Below are positions 9,024 to 17,855 of a stretch of DNA of 64,000 nucleotides, one piece after another. Source of the DNA: JALORV01 sp963791235 (GTDB lineage: Bacteria > Pseudomonadota > Gammaproteobacteria > Burkholderiales > Burkholderiaceae_F); contig CAWBRW010000021.1 of the NCBI GenBank assembly GCA_963791235.1, forward strand, positions 62,001 through 126,000, written 5' to 3'. Every line of letters starts with the position of its first letter. Positions within the stretch are counted from its first letter, which is position 1. A program made the position numbers and the translations under genes. The notes below the pieces were generated by a model, which ran no database searches, was not told the origin of the DNA, and was given only the letters and a program-made list of their open reading frames with translations.

Positions 9024-9803
9024 TCAGCGCCCGACGAACTCGGGCCTGCGCTTTGCAAGGAAGGCCGAGTAGCCGATGCGGAAGTCCTCGGTGTCGAAGC
9101 AGTCGAAGCACTCGTCGAGTTCCTGGGCCGTCAGCGGACGCCCTTCAGCAAGACGACGAGCGAACTTCTTGTGCCAACGCGCAACCAGCGGCGCGCCTTC
9201 GGCGATGCGCTGCGCGGCCGCCTTCGCTTCCGTTTCGACCTGGTCATCGGCCACGACGCGCGACACGAGTCCCATCTCCTTCGCTTCGGTCGCATCGAAG
9301 ATCCGCCCTTCGAGCAGGATCTCGAGCGCTACCGCGCGACCGACCAGACGCACCAGCGGCGCCATCTCGGCATAGGCCATCACCAGCCCGAGGTTCTTGA
9401 TGGGCGCACCGAAGCGGCTCGAGGCGCCGCAGATGCGCAGGTCGGCCAGCGCGGCGATCTCCAGTCCGCCACCGACGCAGACGCCGTGAATCTGCGCGAC
9501 GATCGGGGCAGGGCAATTCGCGAGCTGCTCGGCGGTGTGGTGCATCACCTTGCCGTATTCGATCGCCTGCGCCTTGTTCGAGCGCTGCGTTGCAAATTCG
9601 CTGATGTCGTTGCCGGGAGAGAAGGCCTTCTCACCGGCGCCGCGCAACACGATGCAGCGCACGGAAGTGTCGACGCCGAGTTGCTCGACCGTCTCGCCGA
9701 GTTCACCCCACATCGCGCGCGTAAGCGCATTGAGCTTCTCGGGCCGGTTGAGCACGACGGTCGCGATCGGTCCGTCGCGTTCTACGAGGATGGTTTCGCT
9801 CAT
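9024..9803 (-). CDS. Enoyl-CoA hydratase/isomerase family protein
   Basis: A 259-residue crotonase-fold protein. The oxyanion-hole region (CIVLRGAGEKAFSPGNDISEF) and the second signature (HGVCVGGGLEIAALADLRICG) are clear. The first active-site Glu is kept in GGGLEIA. The segment that usually supplies the second Glu (FGxPE) reads FGAPIKNLGLVMAY, so its chemistry may differ from standard hydratases. It sits 3 bases after dctM and 10 bases before the CoA-transferase gene. It should therefore act on the CoA ester made by that transferase. Confidence 0.87.
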   Translation of the reverse strand: MSETILVERDGPIATVVLNRPEKLNALTRAMWGELGETVEQLGVDTSVRCIVLRGAGEKAFSPGNDISEFATQRSNKAQAIEYGKVMHHTAEQLANCPAPIVAQIHGVCVGGGLEIAALADLRICGASSRFGAPIKNLGLVMAYAEMAPLVRLVGRAVALEILLEGRIFDATEAKEMGLVSRVVADDQVETEAKAAAQRIAEGAPLVARWHKKFARRLAEGRPLTAQELDECFDCFDTEDFRIGYSAFLAKRRPEFVGR

Positions 9804-9806
9804 CGA

Positions 9807-11090
9807 TCAGCGGTAGAAGAAGTCGACCAGCCCTAGCGTCACGATGGGTACGTAAGTGACGAGCAAGAGTACGCTCACGAGCACCGCGATGAAGGGGATG
9901 TTCGCTCTGGTCACGTCCCACACACTCTCCTTCGCAATCGAACAGGTGAGCAGCAGCACGCTCGCGACGGGCGGTGTCTGCTGACCGATGGCGAGGTTGA
10001 GCGTCACGATCACGCCGAAGTGGATGGGATCGATCCCCGCCGCGGTGACCACCGGCATCACGATCGGCACCACCAGGACGATGGCGGCCGCCGAATGCAG
10101 GAACATCCCGATGATGAAGAAGAAGACGTTGAGGATCGCCAGAATCGCCCACTTCTCGTTCGTGACGGAGAGCATCGCCGCGGCGATACGCTGCGGGAGC
10201 TGCACCTCGGTGAGATAGAGGCCGAGCAGGGCCGAGGCGGCGACCAGCAGCATCACGGTGCCGGTCTGTACCGTCCCGTCAATGATCGCTTCGCGCAGCC
10301 GCGCCCAGTTGAGCTCGCGATAGACCAGCCCGCCCACCAGGAGTGCCGCGACGACGGCCAAGGCTGCGCCCTCCGTGGCAGTCACGATGCCGCCGAAGAT
10401 GCCGCCGAGGATGATGATCGGCAGCGTCAGCGCCCAGAACGCTTCCTTGAAGGCGCGCCAGAGCAAGCCCCACTGGAAGATCTGCTCCACTGGCCAGTTG
10501 TTCCTGACTGCATACCAGTAGCACAGGCCCATGAAGCCGCCCGAGGCGAGCAGGCCGGGCACGATGCCGGCGACGAACATCTGCACGACCGACGTGCCTG
10601 CCATGACCGCGTACAGGATCATCGGGATCGACGGCGGGATGATGATCGCGAGCGTGGCCGTAGAGGAGGTCACCGCAGCCGTGAAAGGCCCCGGGTAACC
10701 GCGCTTCTTCATGGCGGGCATGATGATCGACGCGGTGGCTGCCACGCCCGCGACCGCCGAGCCCGAGATCTCCGCGAAGAACATGTGACTGAGCACGTTC
10801 ACCTGCGCGAGCGCACCTCGCACCCAGCCGACGAGCGCCTGGCAGAAGTCGATCAGCCGGTGCGAGATCCCCGAGGTGTTCATGATCGCGGCGGCGAGGA
10901 TGAACAGCGGGATCGCGATCAGCGGAAAGCTGGTCGCGCCCTGGTACAGCGCGATCGGCACGTTGGGCAGGCTCGCGGCACCCTGCGTCGCGAGCATTGC
11001 CACGACCGACGCGATGCAAAGCGCCACGGCAATCGGGACGTTGATCAGCACCAGCACGACCACACAGACGAACACGAGGAAGCCGATCAT
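9807..11090 (-). CDS. dctM: TRAP transporter large permease DctM
   Basis: The 427-residue integral membrane protein is the large (about 12-segment) subunit that carries substrate in tripartite ATP-independent periplasmic transport, driven by an ion gradient. Family features include the N-terminal IGFLVFVCVVVLVLINVPIA, the SFPLIAIPLFILAA loop and TAAVTSSTATLAIIIPPSIPMI. The start ATG 11090 overlaps the dctQ stop by 4 bases, so I reject a longer open frame running to 11309. It is coupled to dctQ and dctP, and the binding protein determines the substrate. Confidence 0.93.
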   Translation of the reverse strand: MIGFLVFVCVVVLVLINVPIAVALCIASVVAMLATQGAASLPNVPIALYQGATSFPLIAIPLFILAAAIMNTSGISHRLIDFCQALVGWVRGALAQVNVLSHMFFAEISGSAVAGVAATASIIMPAMKKRGYPGPFTAAVTSSTATLAIIIPPSIPMILYAVMAGTSVVQMFVAGIVPGLLASGGFMGLCYWYAVRNNWPVEQIFQWGLLWRAFKEAFWALTLPIIILGGIFGGIVTATEGAALAVVAALLVGGLVYRELNWARLREAIIDGTVQTGTVMLLVAASALLGLYLTEVQLPQRIAAAMLSVTNEKWAILAILNVFFFIIGMFLHSAAAIVLVVPIVMPVVTAAGIDPIHFGVIVTLNLAIGQQTPPVASVLLLTCSIAKESVWDVTRANIPFIAVLVSVLLLVTYVPIVTLGLVDFFYR

Positions 11091-11590
11091 GCAGGCTCCT
11101 CCGTGCGCATCACCTCGCCGCGCGCCTCGCGCAACACCTCGGGAAACACCAGCAACTGGCCCACCACGAACAGGATGGCACCGATCGGGACCGCCGACAT
11201 CGCGTAAGCCACCGAAACCTGCGGCAGCGAAACGAGTCGGTCCTCCGCGAGGATATCGAGGATCGAATAGCCGACCCAGGCGAGCAGCACGAAGAAGGCG
11301 AGCGTGCACAACTGCGCCACAACCGCGGCGGCGACCCGCTGGCCGGCCGGTAGCATCCTGACGATCTCGGGCACGCCCATGTGCGCGTGCTTCAGGACCG
11401 CCAGGGCAGAGCCGTAGAACGTCACCCAGGCCAGCAGGATGGTGGCGACTTCGTCATACCAGACGAGTGAGTGGCCGGAATAGCGGAAGATCACGCCCGC
11501 CGTCACTTCGGCGGCGAGCGCACCCATGAGCACGATGCAGATCCACTCGAGGAAGCGCTCGTATCCCCGGCGGAACGACCGCAAGGTCAT
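11087..11590 (-). CDS. dctQ: TRAP transporter small permease DctQ
   Basis: A 167-residue protein with four hydrophobic segments, as expected for the DctQ subunit that pairs with DctM in the inner membrane. The conserved motif VWYDEVATILLAWVTFYGSA is present near residues 40-60. It starts directly after the dctP stop, and its own stop overlaps the dctM start in an ATGA arrangement, so translation is probably coupled. Confidence 0.9.
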   Translation of the reverse strand: MTLRSFRRGYERFLEWICIVLMGALAAEVTAGVIFRYSGHSLVWYDEVATILLAWVTFYGSALAVLKHAHMGVPEIVRMLPAGQRVAAAVVAQLCTLAFFVLLAWVGYSILDILAEDRLVSLPQVSVAYAMSAVPIGAILFVVGQLLVFPEVLREARGEVMRTEEPA

Positions 11591-12601
11591 CTACTTGCCG
11601 AGCGCGATCGCGCGGTCGATGACTTCCTTCGAGCCGGCAACTTCCTTCGCGAACTCTTCGTACACGGGCTTGGACGCAGCGACGAACGCGTCCTTGTTCG
11701 GCGTGTTGGCCGCGACCCCGGCCGCCTTGATCTTGCCGAGCAGATCCTCGTCGTCCTTCGCGGCCTTTTCGTACACGAAGGCCTGCGTCTCCTTTGCAGT
11801 GTCCTCGAGGATCTTTCTCACGTCAGCGGGCAGGCTGTCCCACTTCTTCGCGCCGACCGTCACGTAGGCCGGCGTGTAGACGTGCCCGGTCAGCGAGATG
11901 TACTTCTGCACTTCCTGGAACTTCGCGCTGTAGATCTGCGTGAACGGATTCTCCTGCCCGTCCATCACACCGGTCTGCAGCGCCGTGAACACTTCGGAGA
12001 ACTTCATCGGCGACGGGTTCGCGCCGTAGGCCTGGAACATCTTGACGCGCCACTTGCCCTCCGGCACGCGCAGCTTGATCCCTTGCAGGTCGGCGGGCGT
12101 ATTGATCGGGCGCTTGCTGTTGGTGATGTGCCGGTAGCCGTTCTCCCAGACACCGATCACCTTCAGGCCTTTCTTCTCGGCCTCGGGCGCGAGCTTGGTC
12201 CAGAACAGATCCTTCTCGATACGGCCCATGTGCGCGCGGTCCTTGACCAGGTAGGGCATCTCGAACACGCCGAAGATGTCCGACTCCGACGACATCACGG
12301 TCGATGGCAGTGCGATATCGACGGTGCCGAGCTTCAGTTTCTGCAGCAGCTCCTTGTCGCCGCCGAGCTGGCTCGAACCGAAGACGACGACCTTGGCCTT
12401 GTTGCCGAGCTTGGCGTTGGCGCGCTTCGCAAACTCGTCCGCGGACGCGGCGAACAGCGATCCCGGTTCGCCGACATGGCCGAACTTGATTTCGGTCTGC
12501 GCCGAAGCGGGCAGGGCCGACACCATGCCACCGGCGAAGACAGCGGCGAGCGCAGAGCAAAGCAGGCTGCGGCGACGTGCAGCGGACGTTGTGGTCGTCA
12601 T
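11591..12601 (-). CDS. dctP: TRAP transporter substrate-binding protein DctP
   Basis: A 336-residue periplasmic solute receptor. Start ATG 12601 is preceded by CAAGGAGACC; the longer frame to 12811 is rejected. A signal peptide covers about residues 1-34 (TTTSAARRRSLLCSALAAVFAGG, cut near PASAQ). The body has the DctP pattern: EIKFGHVGEPGSLFAASADEFAKRAN, a GTVDIALPSTVMSS block, then IKLRVPEGKWRVKMFQAYGANPSPMKFSEVFTALQTGVMDGQENPF holding the carboxylate-binding Arg. It captures an organic acid, most likely a C4-C6 carboxylate, for DctQM. Confidence 0.92.
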   Translation of the reverse strand: MTTTTSAARRRSLLCSALAAVFAGGMVSALPASAQTEIKFGHVGEPGSLFAASADEFAKRANAKLGNKAKVVVFGSSQLGGDKELLQKLKLGTVDIALPSTVMSSESDIFGVFEMPYLVKDRAHMGRIEKDLFWTKLAPEAEKKGLKVIGVWENGYRHITNSKRPINTPADLQGIKLRVPEGKWRVKMFQAYGANPSPMKFSEVFTALQTGVMDGQENPFTQIYSAKFQEVQKYISLTGHVYTPAYVTVGAKKWDSLPADVRKILEDTAKETQAFVYEKAAKDDEDLLGKIKAAGVAANTPNKDAFVAASKPVYEEFAKEVAGSKEVIDRAIALGK

Positions 12602-12683
12602 AGGGGTCTCCTTGGTGATGTCCGTATGTTTATCGGCTGGTCCGTTCGGACACTCGGACTGGCCTGTCTGGTTTTGAGGGACG

Positions 12684-13889
12684 CTATGCCGCACGCTGCA
12701 TCGGCGCGGCGGGCGCCTCGGCAAGATAGGCCATCGCGGCATCCACGCCGCCCTTACGGTGCGGCACCCCCGCGAGCCCAAGGCCCATCTCGACGCCGGC
12801 CAGCGTGCCACACAGCATCAGGTCGTTGAAGTAGCCGAGGTGGCCGATGCGGAAGATCTTTCCCGACATCTTCCCCAGGCCCTGTCCCAGCGACATGTCG
12901 AAGCGATCGAGCACGAGCTTGCGGAACGCATCGGCGTTATGGCCCTCGGGCATCAGCACGGCGGTCAGCGCGGAACTGTATTCGGCCGGATTCACGCACA
13001 GGATCTCGAGGCCCCAGGCACGCACGGCACGGCGTGTCGCTTCGGCAAAGCGGTCGTGTCGCGCGAAGACGTGCGACAGTCCTTCGGCGAACAGCATTTC
13101 CAATGCCTCGTGCAATCCGTAGAGGAGGTTGGTTGCCGGCGTATAGGGAAAGTAGCCGTTGACATTGGCCGCGAGCATTTCCTTCCAGTCCCAATAGGAG
13201 CGCGGCAGCCTGGCGTTGGCCGACGCATCCATGCCCTTGCGGCTGATCGCGTTGAACGACAGTCCGGGTGGCAGCATCAGCCCCTTCTGCGAGCCGCCCA
13301 CGGTGACATCCACTCCCCATTCGTCATGGCGGTAGTCAATCGAGCCGAGCGAAGAGATCGTGTCGACCAGCAGCAGGGCGGGGTGAGCCACTCGGTCGAT
13401 TGCAGCGCGGATCGGCGCGATCGGCGTGGTCACACCCGTGGAGGTCTCGTTGTGAACCACGCACACGGCCTTGATGGCGTGGCCGCTGTCGGCGCGCAGC
13501 CGTTTCTCGATCTCGGCTGGATTGGCGCCCTGGCGCCAGTCACCCGGCATGAAATCGACCACGAGCTGCAGACGTTCTGCGAGTTTCTTCCAGAGGGTTG
13601 CGAACTGGCCCGTCTCGGCCATCAGTACGCGGTCCCCTGGCGACAGCGTGTTCACGAGCGCCGCTTCCCACGCGCCGGTGCCGCTGGCCGGATAAATGAC
13701 GACGTCCTGCTCCGTCTTGAACACGCGCTTCATGCCGGCGAGCACGGCCTTGCCGAGCCTCCCGAACTCGGGGCCGCGGTGATCGATGGTCGGATGGTCT
13801 ATGGCGCGCAGCACGCGATCCGGCACGTTGGTCGGTCCCGGAATCTGCAGGAAGTGGCGTCCGGACGGGTGGCTGTCGAGTTCAATCAT
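12684..13889 (-). CDS. Class V aminotransferase, serine/alanine-glyoxylate aminotransferase type
   Basis: A 401-residue PLP enzyme with the serine-glyoxylate aminotransferase pattern: FLQIPGPTNVPDRVLRAI and IDHRGPEFG at the start, IYPASGTGAWEAALVNTL, LLVDTISSLGSIDY with the PLP-ring Asp, and the PLP lysine in VGGSQKGLMLPPG. Enzymes of this type convert glyoxylate to glycine using serine or alanine as amino donor. It is the first gene of the minus-strand TRAP operon (dctP begins 82 bases on). Its promoter region holds a GGTATAC box about 30 bases upstream, likely bound by the divergent GntR regulator. Its presence suggests the pathway yields glyoxylate. Confidence 0.85.
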   Translation of the reverse strand: MIELDSHPSGRHFLQIPGPTNVPDRVLRAIDHPTIDHRGPEFGRLGKAVLAGMKRVFKTEQDVVIYPASGTGAWEAALVNTLSPGDRVLMAETGQFATLWKKLAERLQLVVDFMPGDWRQGANPAEIEKRLRADSGHAIKAVCVVHNETSTGVTTPIAPIRAAIDRVAHPALLLVDTISSLGSIDYRHDEWGVDVTVGGSQKGLMLPPGLSFNAISRKGMDASANARLPRSYWDWKEMLAANVNGYFPYTPATNLLYGLHEALEMLFAEGLSHVFARHDRFAEATRRAVRAWGLEILCVNPAEYSSALTAVLMPEGHNADAFRKLVLDRFDMSLGQGLGKMSGKIFRIGHLGYFNDLMLCGTLAGVEMGLGLAGVPHRKGGVDAAMAYLAEAPAAPMQRAA

Positions 13890-13916
13890 GGCGGCGAGCG
13901 CTGGCCGGCGAGCGCA

Positions 13917-13931
13917 ATTTGGTATACAAAA
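13917..13931. promoter_or_regulatory. Candidate GntR/FCD operator 1, upstream of the aminotransferase operon
   Basis: ATTTGGTATACAAAA is a near-palindrome centred on GTATAC (13922-13927), with T-rich left and A-rich right arms. It lies about 30 bases upstream of the aminotransferase start. The core GGTATAC and a trailing AA recur at 14072-14081 next to the regulator's own start. FCD-type GntR proteins commonly bind short TNGTNNNACNA-like palindromes. The pairing is inference. Confidence 0.55.
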
Positions 13932-14067
13932 CGCATCCTAACCAATCCCCGAAGCATGTCGCAAGCACGATCATCGATCTGCGCGGAAGAAATGGAGGCC
14001 GGTCAAGAGTGGAAACTGGACCGGGAAGTCGGGATACGCTGTGCCTTCGCGTTTCCCCTTGACTGAT

Positions 14068-14082
14068 TCTCGGTATACCAAC
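14068..14082. promoter_or_regulatory. Candidate GntR/FCD operator 2, at the regulator start codon
   Basis: TCTCGGTATACCAAC contains the perfect 8-base palindrome GGTATACC (14072-14079) directly before ATG 14083. It shares GGTATAC and the following AA with the box at 13921-13930. Its position would let the regulator block its own transcription or translation start. Confidence 0.5.
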
Positions 14083-14799
14083 ATGGATGCCCCGAAGGAT
14101 CTGGACTCGCTTCCGCCGGAGTCCGCCAGCCTGTCTGCGGGTTCGTCGACGCTTGCCGGCGCACTGGCGGATCGTTTGCGCGACATGATCATCGAGGGCG
14201 AACTGCCGGCTGGGACCCGTCTGAATGAACGCGCCCTGTGCGAACGGCTCGGAGCGTCGCGCACGCCGTTGCGCGAGGCCTTCCGCTTGCTGGCTGCCGA
14301 ACACCTGGTCGAGCTGCAGCCGAATCGCAGCGCTCAGGTAGTGACGCTGTCGGACGACGACATCCGCGAGAGCTTCGAAGTGATGGGAGCGCTCGAAGCG
14401 CTCTCCGGCGAACTGGCTTGCCAACACATCACGCCGGACGAGGTCGCCGAGATCAAGGCGCTGACGTTCGAAATGCTCGCCTGTCATGCGCGACGCGACC
14501 TGCCGGCCTACTACCGCCTCAATCGGGCGATTCACGATCGCATCAACCGGGCCGCAGCCAACGGCTTGCTGTCACAGGTCTACACGAAGCTGAACCTGCG
14601 CATCCAGAACCTGCGGTTCCGCTCGAACTTCGACCCGCAGAAGTGGGATGCCGCCGCCCGCGAGCACGCGGCTATGGTCGATGCGCTCGAAGCGCGCGAC
14701 GGCGGGAAGCTGGGCGCGCTCCTGCGCGGCCATCTGCGCGCGAAGGGGCAGGCAGTGCTGGACGGTCGCCGCGCCGAGCAATCGAAGGACGCCGCATGA
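14083..14799 (+). CDS. GntR family regulator with FCD domain
   Basis: A 238-residue regulator when started at ATG 14083; a GTG at 14041 would add 14 residues but would lie upstream of the candidate operator. The winged helix spans about residues 25-90 (LAGALADRLRDMIIEGELPAG, LNERALCERLGASRTPLREAFRLLAAEHLV). The FCD ligand domain follows, with the metal-ligand pattern of this class (ELACQHITPDEVAEIK, RLNRAIHDRI, REHAAMVDALEARD). FCD regulators usually sense carboxylic acids. It is divergent from the TRAP operon and its stop overlaps the dehydrogenase start (ATGA), so it likely controls both sides. Confidence 0.9.
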   Translation: MDAPKDLDSLPPESASLSAGSSTLAGALADRLRDMIIEGELPAGTRLNERALCERLGASRTPLREAFRLLAAEHLVELQPNRSAQVVTLSDDDIRESFEVMGALEALSGELACQHITPDEVAEIKALTFEMLACHARRDLPAYYRLNRAIHDRINRAAANGLLSQVYTKLNLRIQNLRFRSNFDPQKWDAAAREHAAMVDALEARDGGKLGALLRGHLRAKGQAVLDGRRAEQSKDAA

Positions 14800-17700
14800 A
14801 TGCTCCTCTCGTGCGGCCGCTGACCGTGTACCGGCCGGGCGACAACGAGCTGTCGCGTCGCCTGCAGGCTGCGGTGCAGGGCGACGTGTTATTCGATCGG
14901 GCGTCGCGCGGCCGCTATTCGACCGACGCCTCGATCTACCAGGTCGAGCCGATCGGCGTGCTGATCCCGCGTTCACATGAAGACCTGCGTGCCGCGGTCG
15001 ACATCTGCCGCGAGCTCGGCGCGCCGATGCTGCCGCGTGGCGGCGGCAGCTCGCAATGCGGCCAGACGGTCGGAGCGGCGCTCGTCATCGACGCAAGCAA
15101 GCATCTGCGTGAGGTCGTCGCCTTCGACCGCGATGCGATGACCGTCACGGTCGAGCCGGGGATCACGCTCGATGCGCTGAATGCGTGGCTGAAGCCGCAC
15201 GGCGTCTGGTTCCCGGTCGACGTCAGCACGTCGGCGCAGGCAACGCTCGGCGGCATGGCCGGCAACAACTCGTGCGGTTCGCGTTCGATCGCGTACGGCA
15301 ACATGGTGCACAACGTGCTGGCGGCCGATGCGCTGCTGGCTGACGGCACGGAAGTGCGACTCGGCGCAGAGGCCCGCATGGGCGACGCGCCGCCGCGGCT
15401 GCGCGGTCTGATGGACGGCCTGCGCGCGATTGCGGATCGCGAGCGCGACGAGATCGTGCAGCAGGTGCCCAAGGTGATGCGGCGCGTCGGTGGCTACAAC
15501 CTCGACGCATTTCATCCGCAGAGCGAACGCCCGTACACGGCCGACGGCGGCGTCAACTACGCGCACCTGCTCGTCGGCAGCGAAGGGACGCTGGCGTGGA
15601 CGCGCACGCTGACGCTGAAGCTCGCGCCGCTCCCGAAGCACAAGACGCTCGGCGTGGTCAGCTTCCCGACGCTGTACAAGGCGATGGAGCTGACGAAACA
15701 CATCGTCGCGCTGCGACCAGCGGCGGTCGAACTGGTCGATCGCACAATGATCGAACTTGCGCGCAGCAACCCGGCCTTCCGTCCGATCATCGACGGCGCG
15801 CTGGTCGGCGAGCCCGACGCGATCCTGCTGGTGGAGTTCATCGGCGAGGACGCGGAGACGCCGCGGCGCACGCTGGACGACCTGGTCGCGCTGATGGGCG
15901 ACCTCGGTCTGCCCGGCCAGGTAGTGCGCATGACCGACGCCAATGAACAAAAAGCGCTATGGGAGGTGCGCAAGGCCGGCCTGAACATCATGATGAGCAT
16001 GAAGGGCGACGGCAAGCCGGTGTCCTTCATCGAGGACTGCGCCGTGCCGCTCGAACACCTGGCTGACTACGTCGACCGGCTGACGCAGGTGTTCGCGAAG
16101 CATGGAACACGCGGCACCTGGTACGCGCACGCCTCGGTCGGGACGCTGCACGTCCGGCCCATCCTCGACATGCGTCGCGACGGCGCGGCCAAGATGCGCG
16201 CGATCGCAGAGGAAGCGTCCGCGATGGTCCGTGAGTACAAGGGGGCGTACTCCGGCGAACACGGTGATGGACTGGTACGCACCGAGTGGGTCGCCTGGCA
16301 GTTCGGCGCGCGGCTGACGCGGGCGTTCGAGGAGGTGAAGGCGCTGTTCGATCCCGACGGCCTGATGAACCCCGGCAAGATCGTGCGCGGCACGAAGATG
16401 GACGACGCGCGGCTGTTCCGCTATCCGCCTGGGTATGCGCCGGTGAAGCTCGACACCGCGCTCGACTGGTCGGCCTGGGACGTTCACGCCGATCCGGTGA
16501 CCGATACCGTGACGGCGCCGGGCACCGGCGGCGACCCGGCCAAGGGCTTCGCCAAGGCCATCGAGATGTGCAACAACAACGGCCACTGCCGCAAGTTCGA
16601 TGCCGGCACGATGTGCCCGAGCTTCCGCGTGACGCGCGATGAGGAGCACGTCACGCGCGGCCGCGCCAACACGTTGCGGCTTGCGGTCTCGGGCCAGCTC
16701 GGCCCGGACTTCGCCAGCGAGGCAGTGCGCGAAGCGCTCGAACTGTGCGTGAGCTGCAAGGGCTGCAGGCGCGACTGCCCGACCGGCGTCGACATGGCGA
16801 AGATGAAGATCGAATTCGCGTTCCACTGGCAGAAGAGGCACGGTCTGTCGCTGAAGGACAAGCTGGTGGCGTACATGCCGAAGTGGGCGCCGTGGGCCGC
16901 CCGTTTCCCGTTCATTGCCAACCTGCGCGATGCTCTGCCCGGCGCGGCGCGCCTGTCGCAGCGCATTGCCGGCCTCTCTGCGAAGCGCACACTGCCGCAG
17001 TGGCGCAACGACACCTTCCTGTCGAGCCGCGCTGCGCTGGCCGCGAATGCCGACCGGCCGGAAGTCGTGCTGCTGGTCGACACCTTCAACAACTACCACG
17101 AGCCGGAGAATGCTCACGCTGCTTTGCGTGTGCTGCAGGCGGCGGGCTATCGCGTCGCGGTGGCGCGTGCTGGTGCGAACGACGCCGAGCGCAGCCGGCC
17201 GTTGTGCTGCGGCCGGACCTATCTCGGCGCCGGGTTGGTCGACGAAGCGAAACGTGAGGCACGGCGCATGGTCGAGGCCCTCTCGCCCCATGTGGCGGCC
17301 GGCGCCACCGTCGTCGGGCTGGAACCGTCATGTCTGCTGGCGCTCCGTGACGAGTTCCTGGTGATGGGGCTCGGCGACGCGGCGCAGCGCCTGTCCACGC
17401 GCGCGCTGATGATCGAGGAGTTCCTGGCGCGCGAACAGCGGGAAGGGCGGCTGAAGCTTTCGTTGAAGGCCCTCCCTCAGAAACGCGCGCTGGTGCACGG
17501 GCACTGCCACCAGAAGGCGTTCGACGTGCTGAACCCCGCGGTCGCCGTGCTGAAGCTGATCCCCGGACTGCAGGTCGAGGTCATCGAATCGAGCTGCTGC
17601 GGCATGGCCGGCAGCTTCGGCTACGAGGCGGCCCACTACGACGTGTCGATGAAGATGGCGGAGCTGACACTGCTGCCGGCTGTAAGGGCCGCGGGCGACG

Positions 17701-17855
17701 ACACCGTCATCGTGGCCGACGGCACGAGCTGTCGCCACCAGATTGCCGACGGCACGCGCGCAGGCCGTCCGCGCGAGGCCTTGCACGTCGTGCGCGTGCT
17801 CGCCAGTGCCCTTGATCCGGCCGCCCAGGAGATACGCGGCAGCGCTGCGAGCTAG
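14796..17855 (+). CDS. FAD-linked oxidase / Fe-S dehydrogenase of YdiJ type (D-2-hydroxyacid dehydrogenase)
   Basis: A 1019-residue fused enzyme close to E. coli YdiJ in length and layout. An FAD-binding domain (about residues 45-270; PRGGGSSQCGQTVG, GNNSCGSRSIAYGNMVHNV) is followed by a GlcD-like cap (SFIEDCAVPLEHLADYV, HASVGTLHVRP, SGEHGDGLVRTEWV). A ferredoxin part has cysteines in CNNNGHCRKFDAGTMCPSF and CVSCKGCRRDCPTG. Finally there is a CCG-type Fe-S domain (RPLCCGRTYLGAG, GHCHQKAF, ESSCCGMAGSFG). YdiJ-type proteins oxidise D-2-hydroxyacids such as D-2-hydroxyglutarate or D-lactate to the ketoacid and pass electrons to the respiratory chain. Translation is coupled to the GntR gene. Its stop overlaps the stop of the convergent lyase gene by 4 bases. 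Confidence 0.9.
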   Translation: MNAPLVRPLTVYRPGDNELSRRLQAAVQGDVLFDRASRGRYSTDASIYQVEPIGVLIPRSHEDLRAAVDICRELGAPMLPRGGGSSQCGQTVGAALVIDASKHLREVVAFDRDAMTVTVEPGITLDALNAWLKPHGVWFPVDVSTSAQATLGGMAGNNSCGSRSIAYGNMVHNVLAADALLADGTEVRLGAEARMGDAPPRLRGLMDGLRAIADRERDEIVQQVPKVMRRVGGYNLDAFHPQSERPYTADGGVNYAHLLVGSEGTLAWTRTLTLKLAPLPKHKTLGVVSFPTLYKAMELTKHIVALRPAAVELVDRTMIELARSNPAFRPIIDGALVGEPDAILLVEFIGEDAETPRRTLDDLVALMGDLGLPGQVVRMTDANEQKALWEVRKAGLNIMMSMKGDGKPVSFIEDCAVPLEHLADYVDRLTQVFAKHGTRGTWYAHASVGTLHVRPILDMRRDGAAKMRAIAEEASAMVREYKGAYSGEHGDGLVRTEWVAWQFGARLTRAFEEVKALFDPDGLMNPGKIVRGTKMDDARLFRYPPGYAPVKLDTALDWSAWDVHADPVTDTVTAPGTGGDPAKGFAKAIEMCNNNGHCRKFDAGTMCPSFRVTRDEEHVTRGRANTLRLAVSGQLGPDFASEAVREALELCVSCKGCRRDCPTGVDMAKMKIEFAFHWQKRHGLSLKDKLVAYMPKWAPWAARFPFIANLRDALPGAARLSQRIAGLSAKRTLPQWRNDTFLSSRAALAANADRPEVVLLVDTFNNYHEPENAHAALRVLQAAGYRVAVARAGANDAERSRPLCCGRTYLGAGLVDEAKREARRMVEALSPHVAAGATVVGLEPSCLLALRDEFLVMGLGDAAQRLSTRALMIEEFLAREQREGRLKLSLKALPQKRALVHGHCHQKAFDVLNPAVAVLKLIPGLQVEVIESSCCGMAGSFGYEAAHYDVSMKMAELTLLPAVRAAGDDTVIVADGTSCRHQIADGTRAGRPREALHVVRVLASALDPAAQEIRGSAAS

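Noticed and set aside
10020..11207. Long plus-strand open frame opposite dctM/dctQ
   Set aside because: It is antisense to two clear TRAP genes and its product is a composition-driven His/Arg/Asp-rich string with no domain.
11091..11309. N-terminal extension of dctM
   Set aside because: It overlaps dctQ in another frame; the 4-base overlap start at 11090 matches the family.
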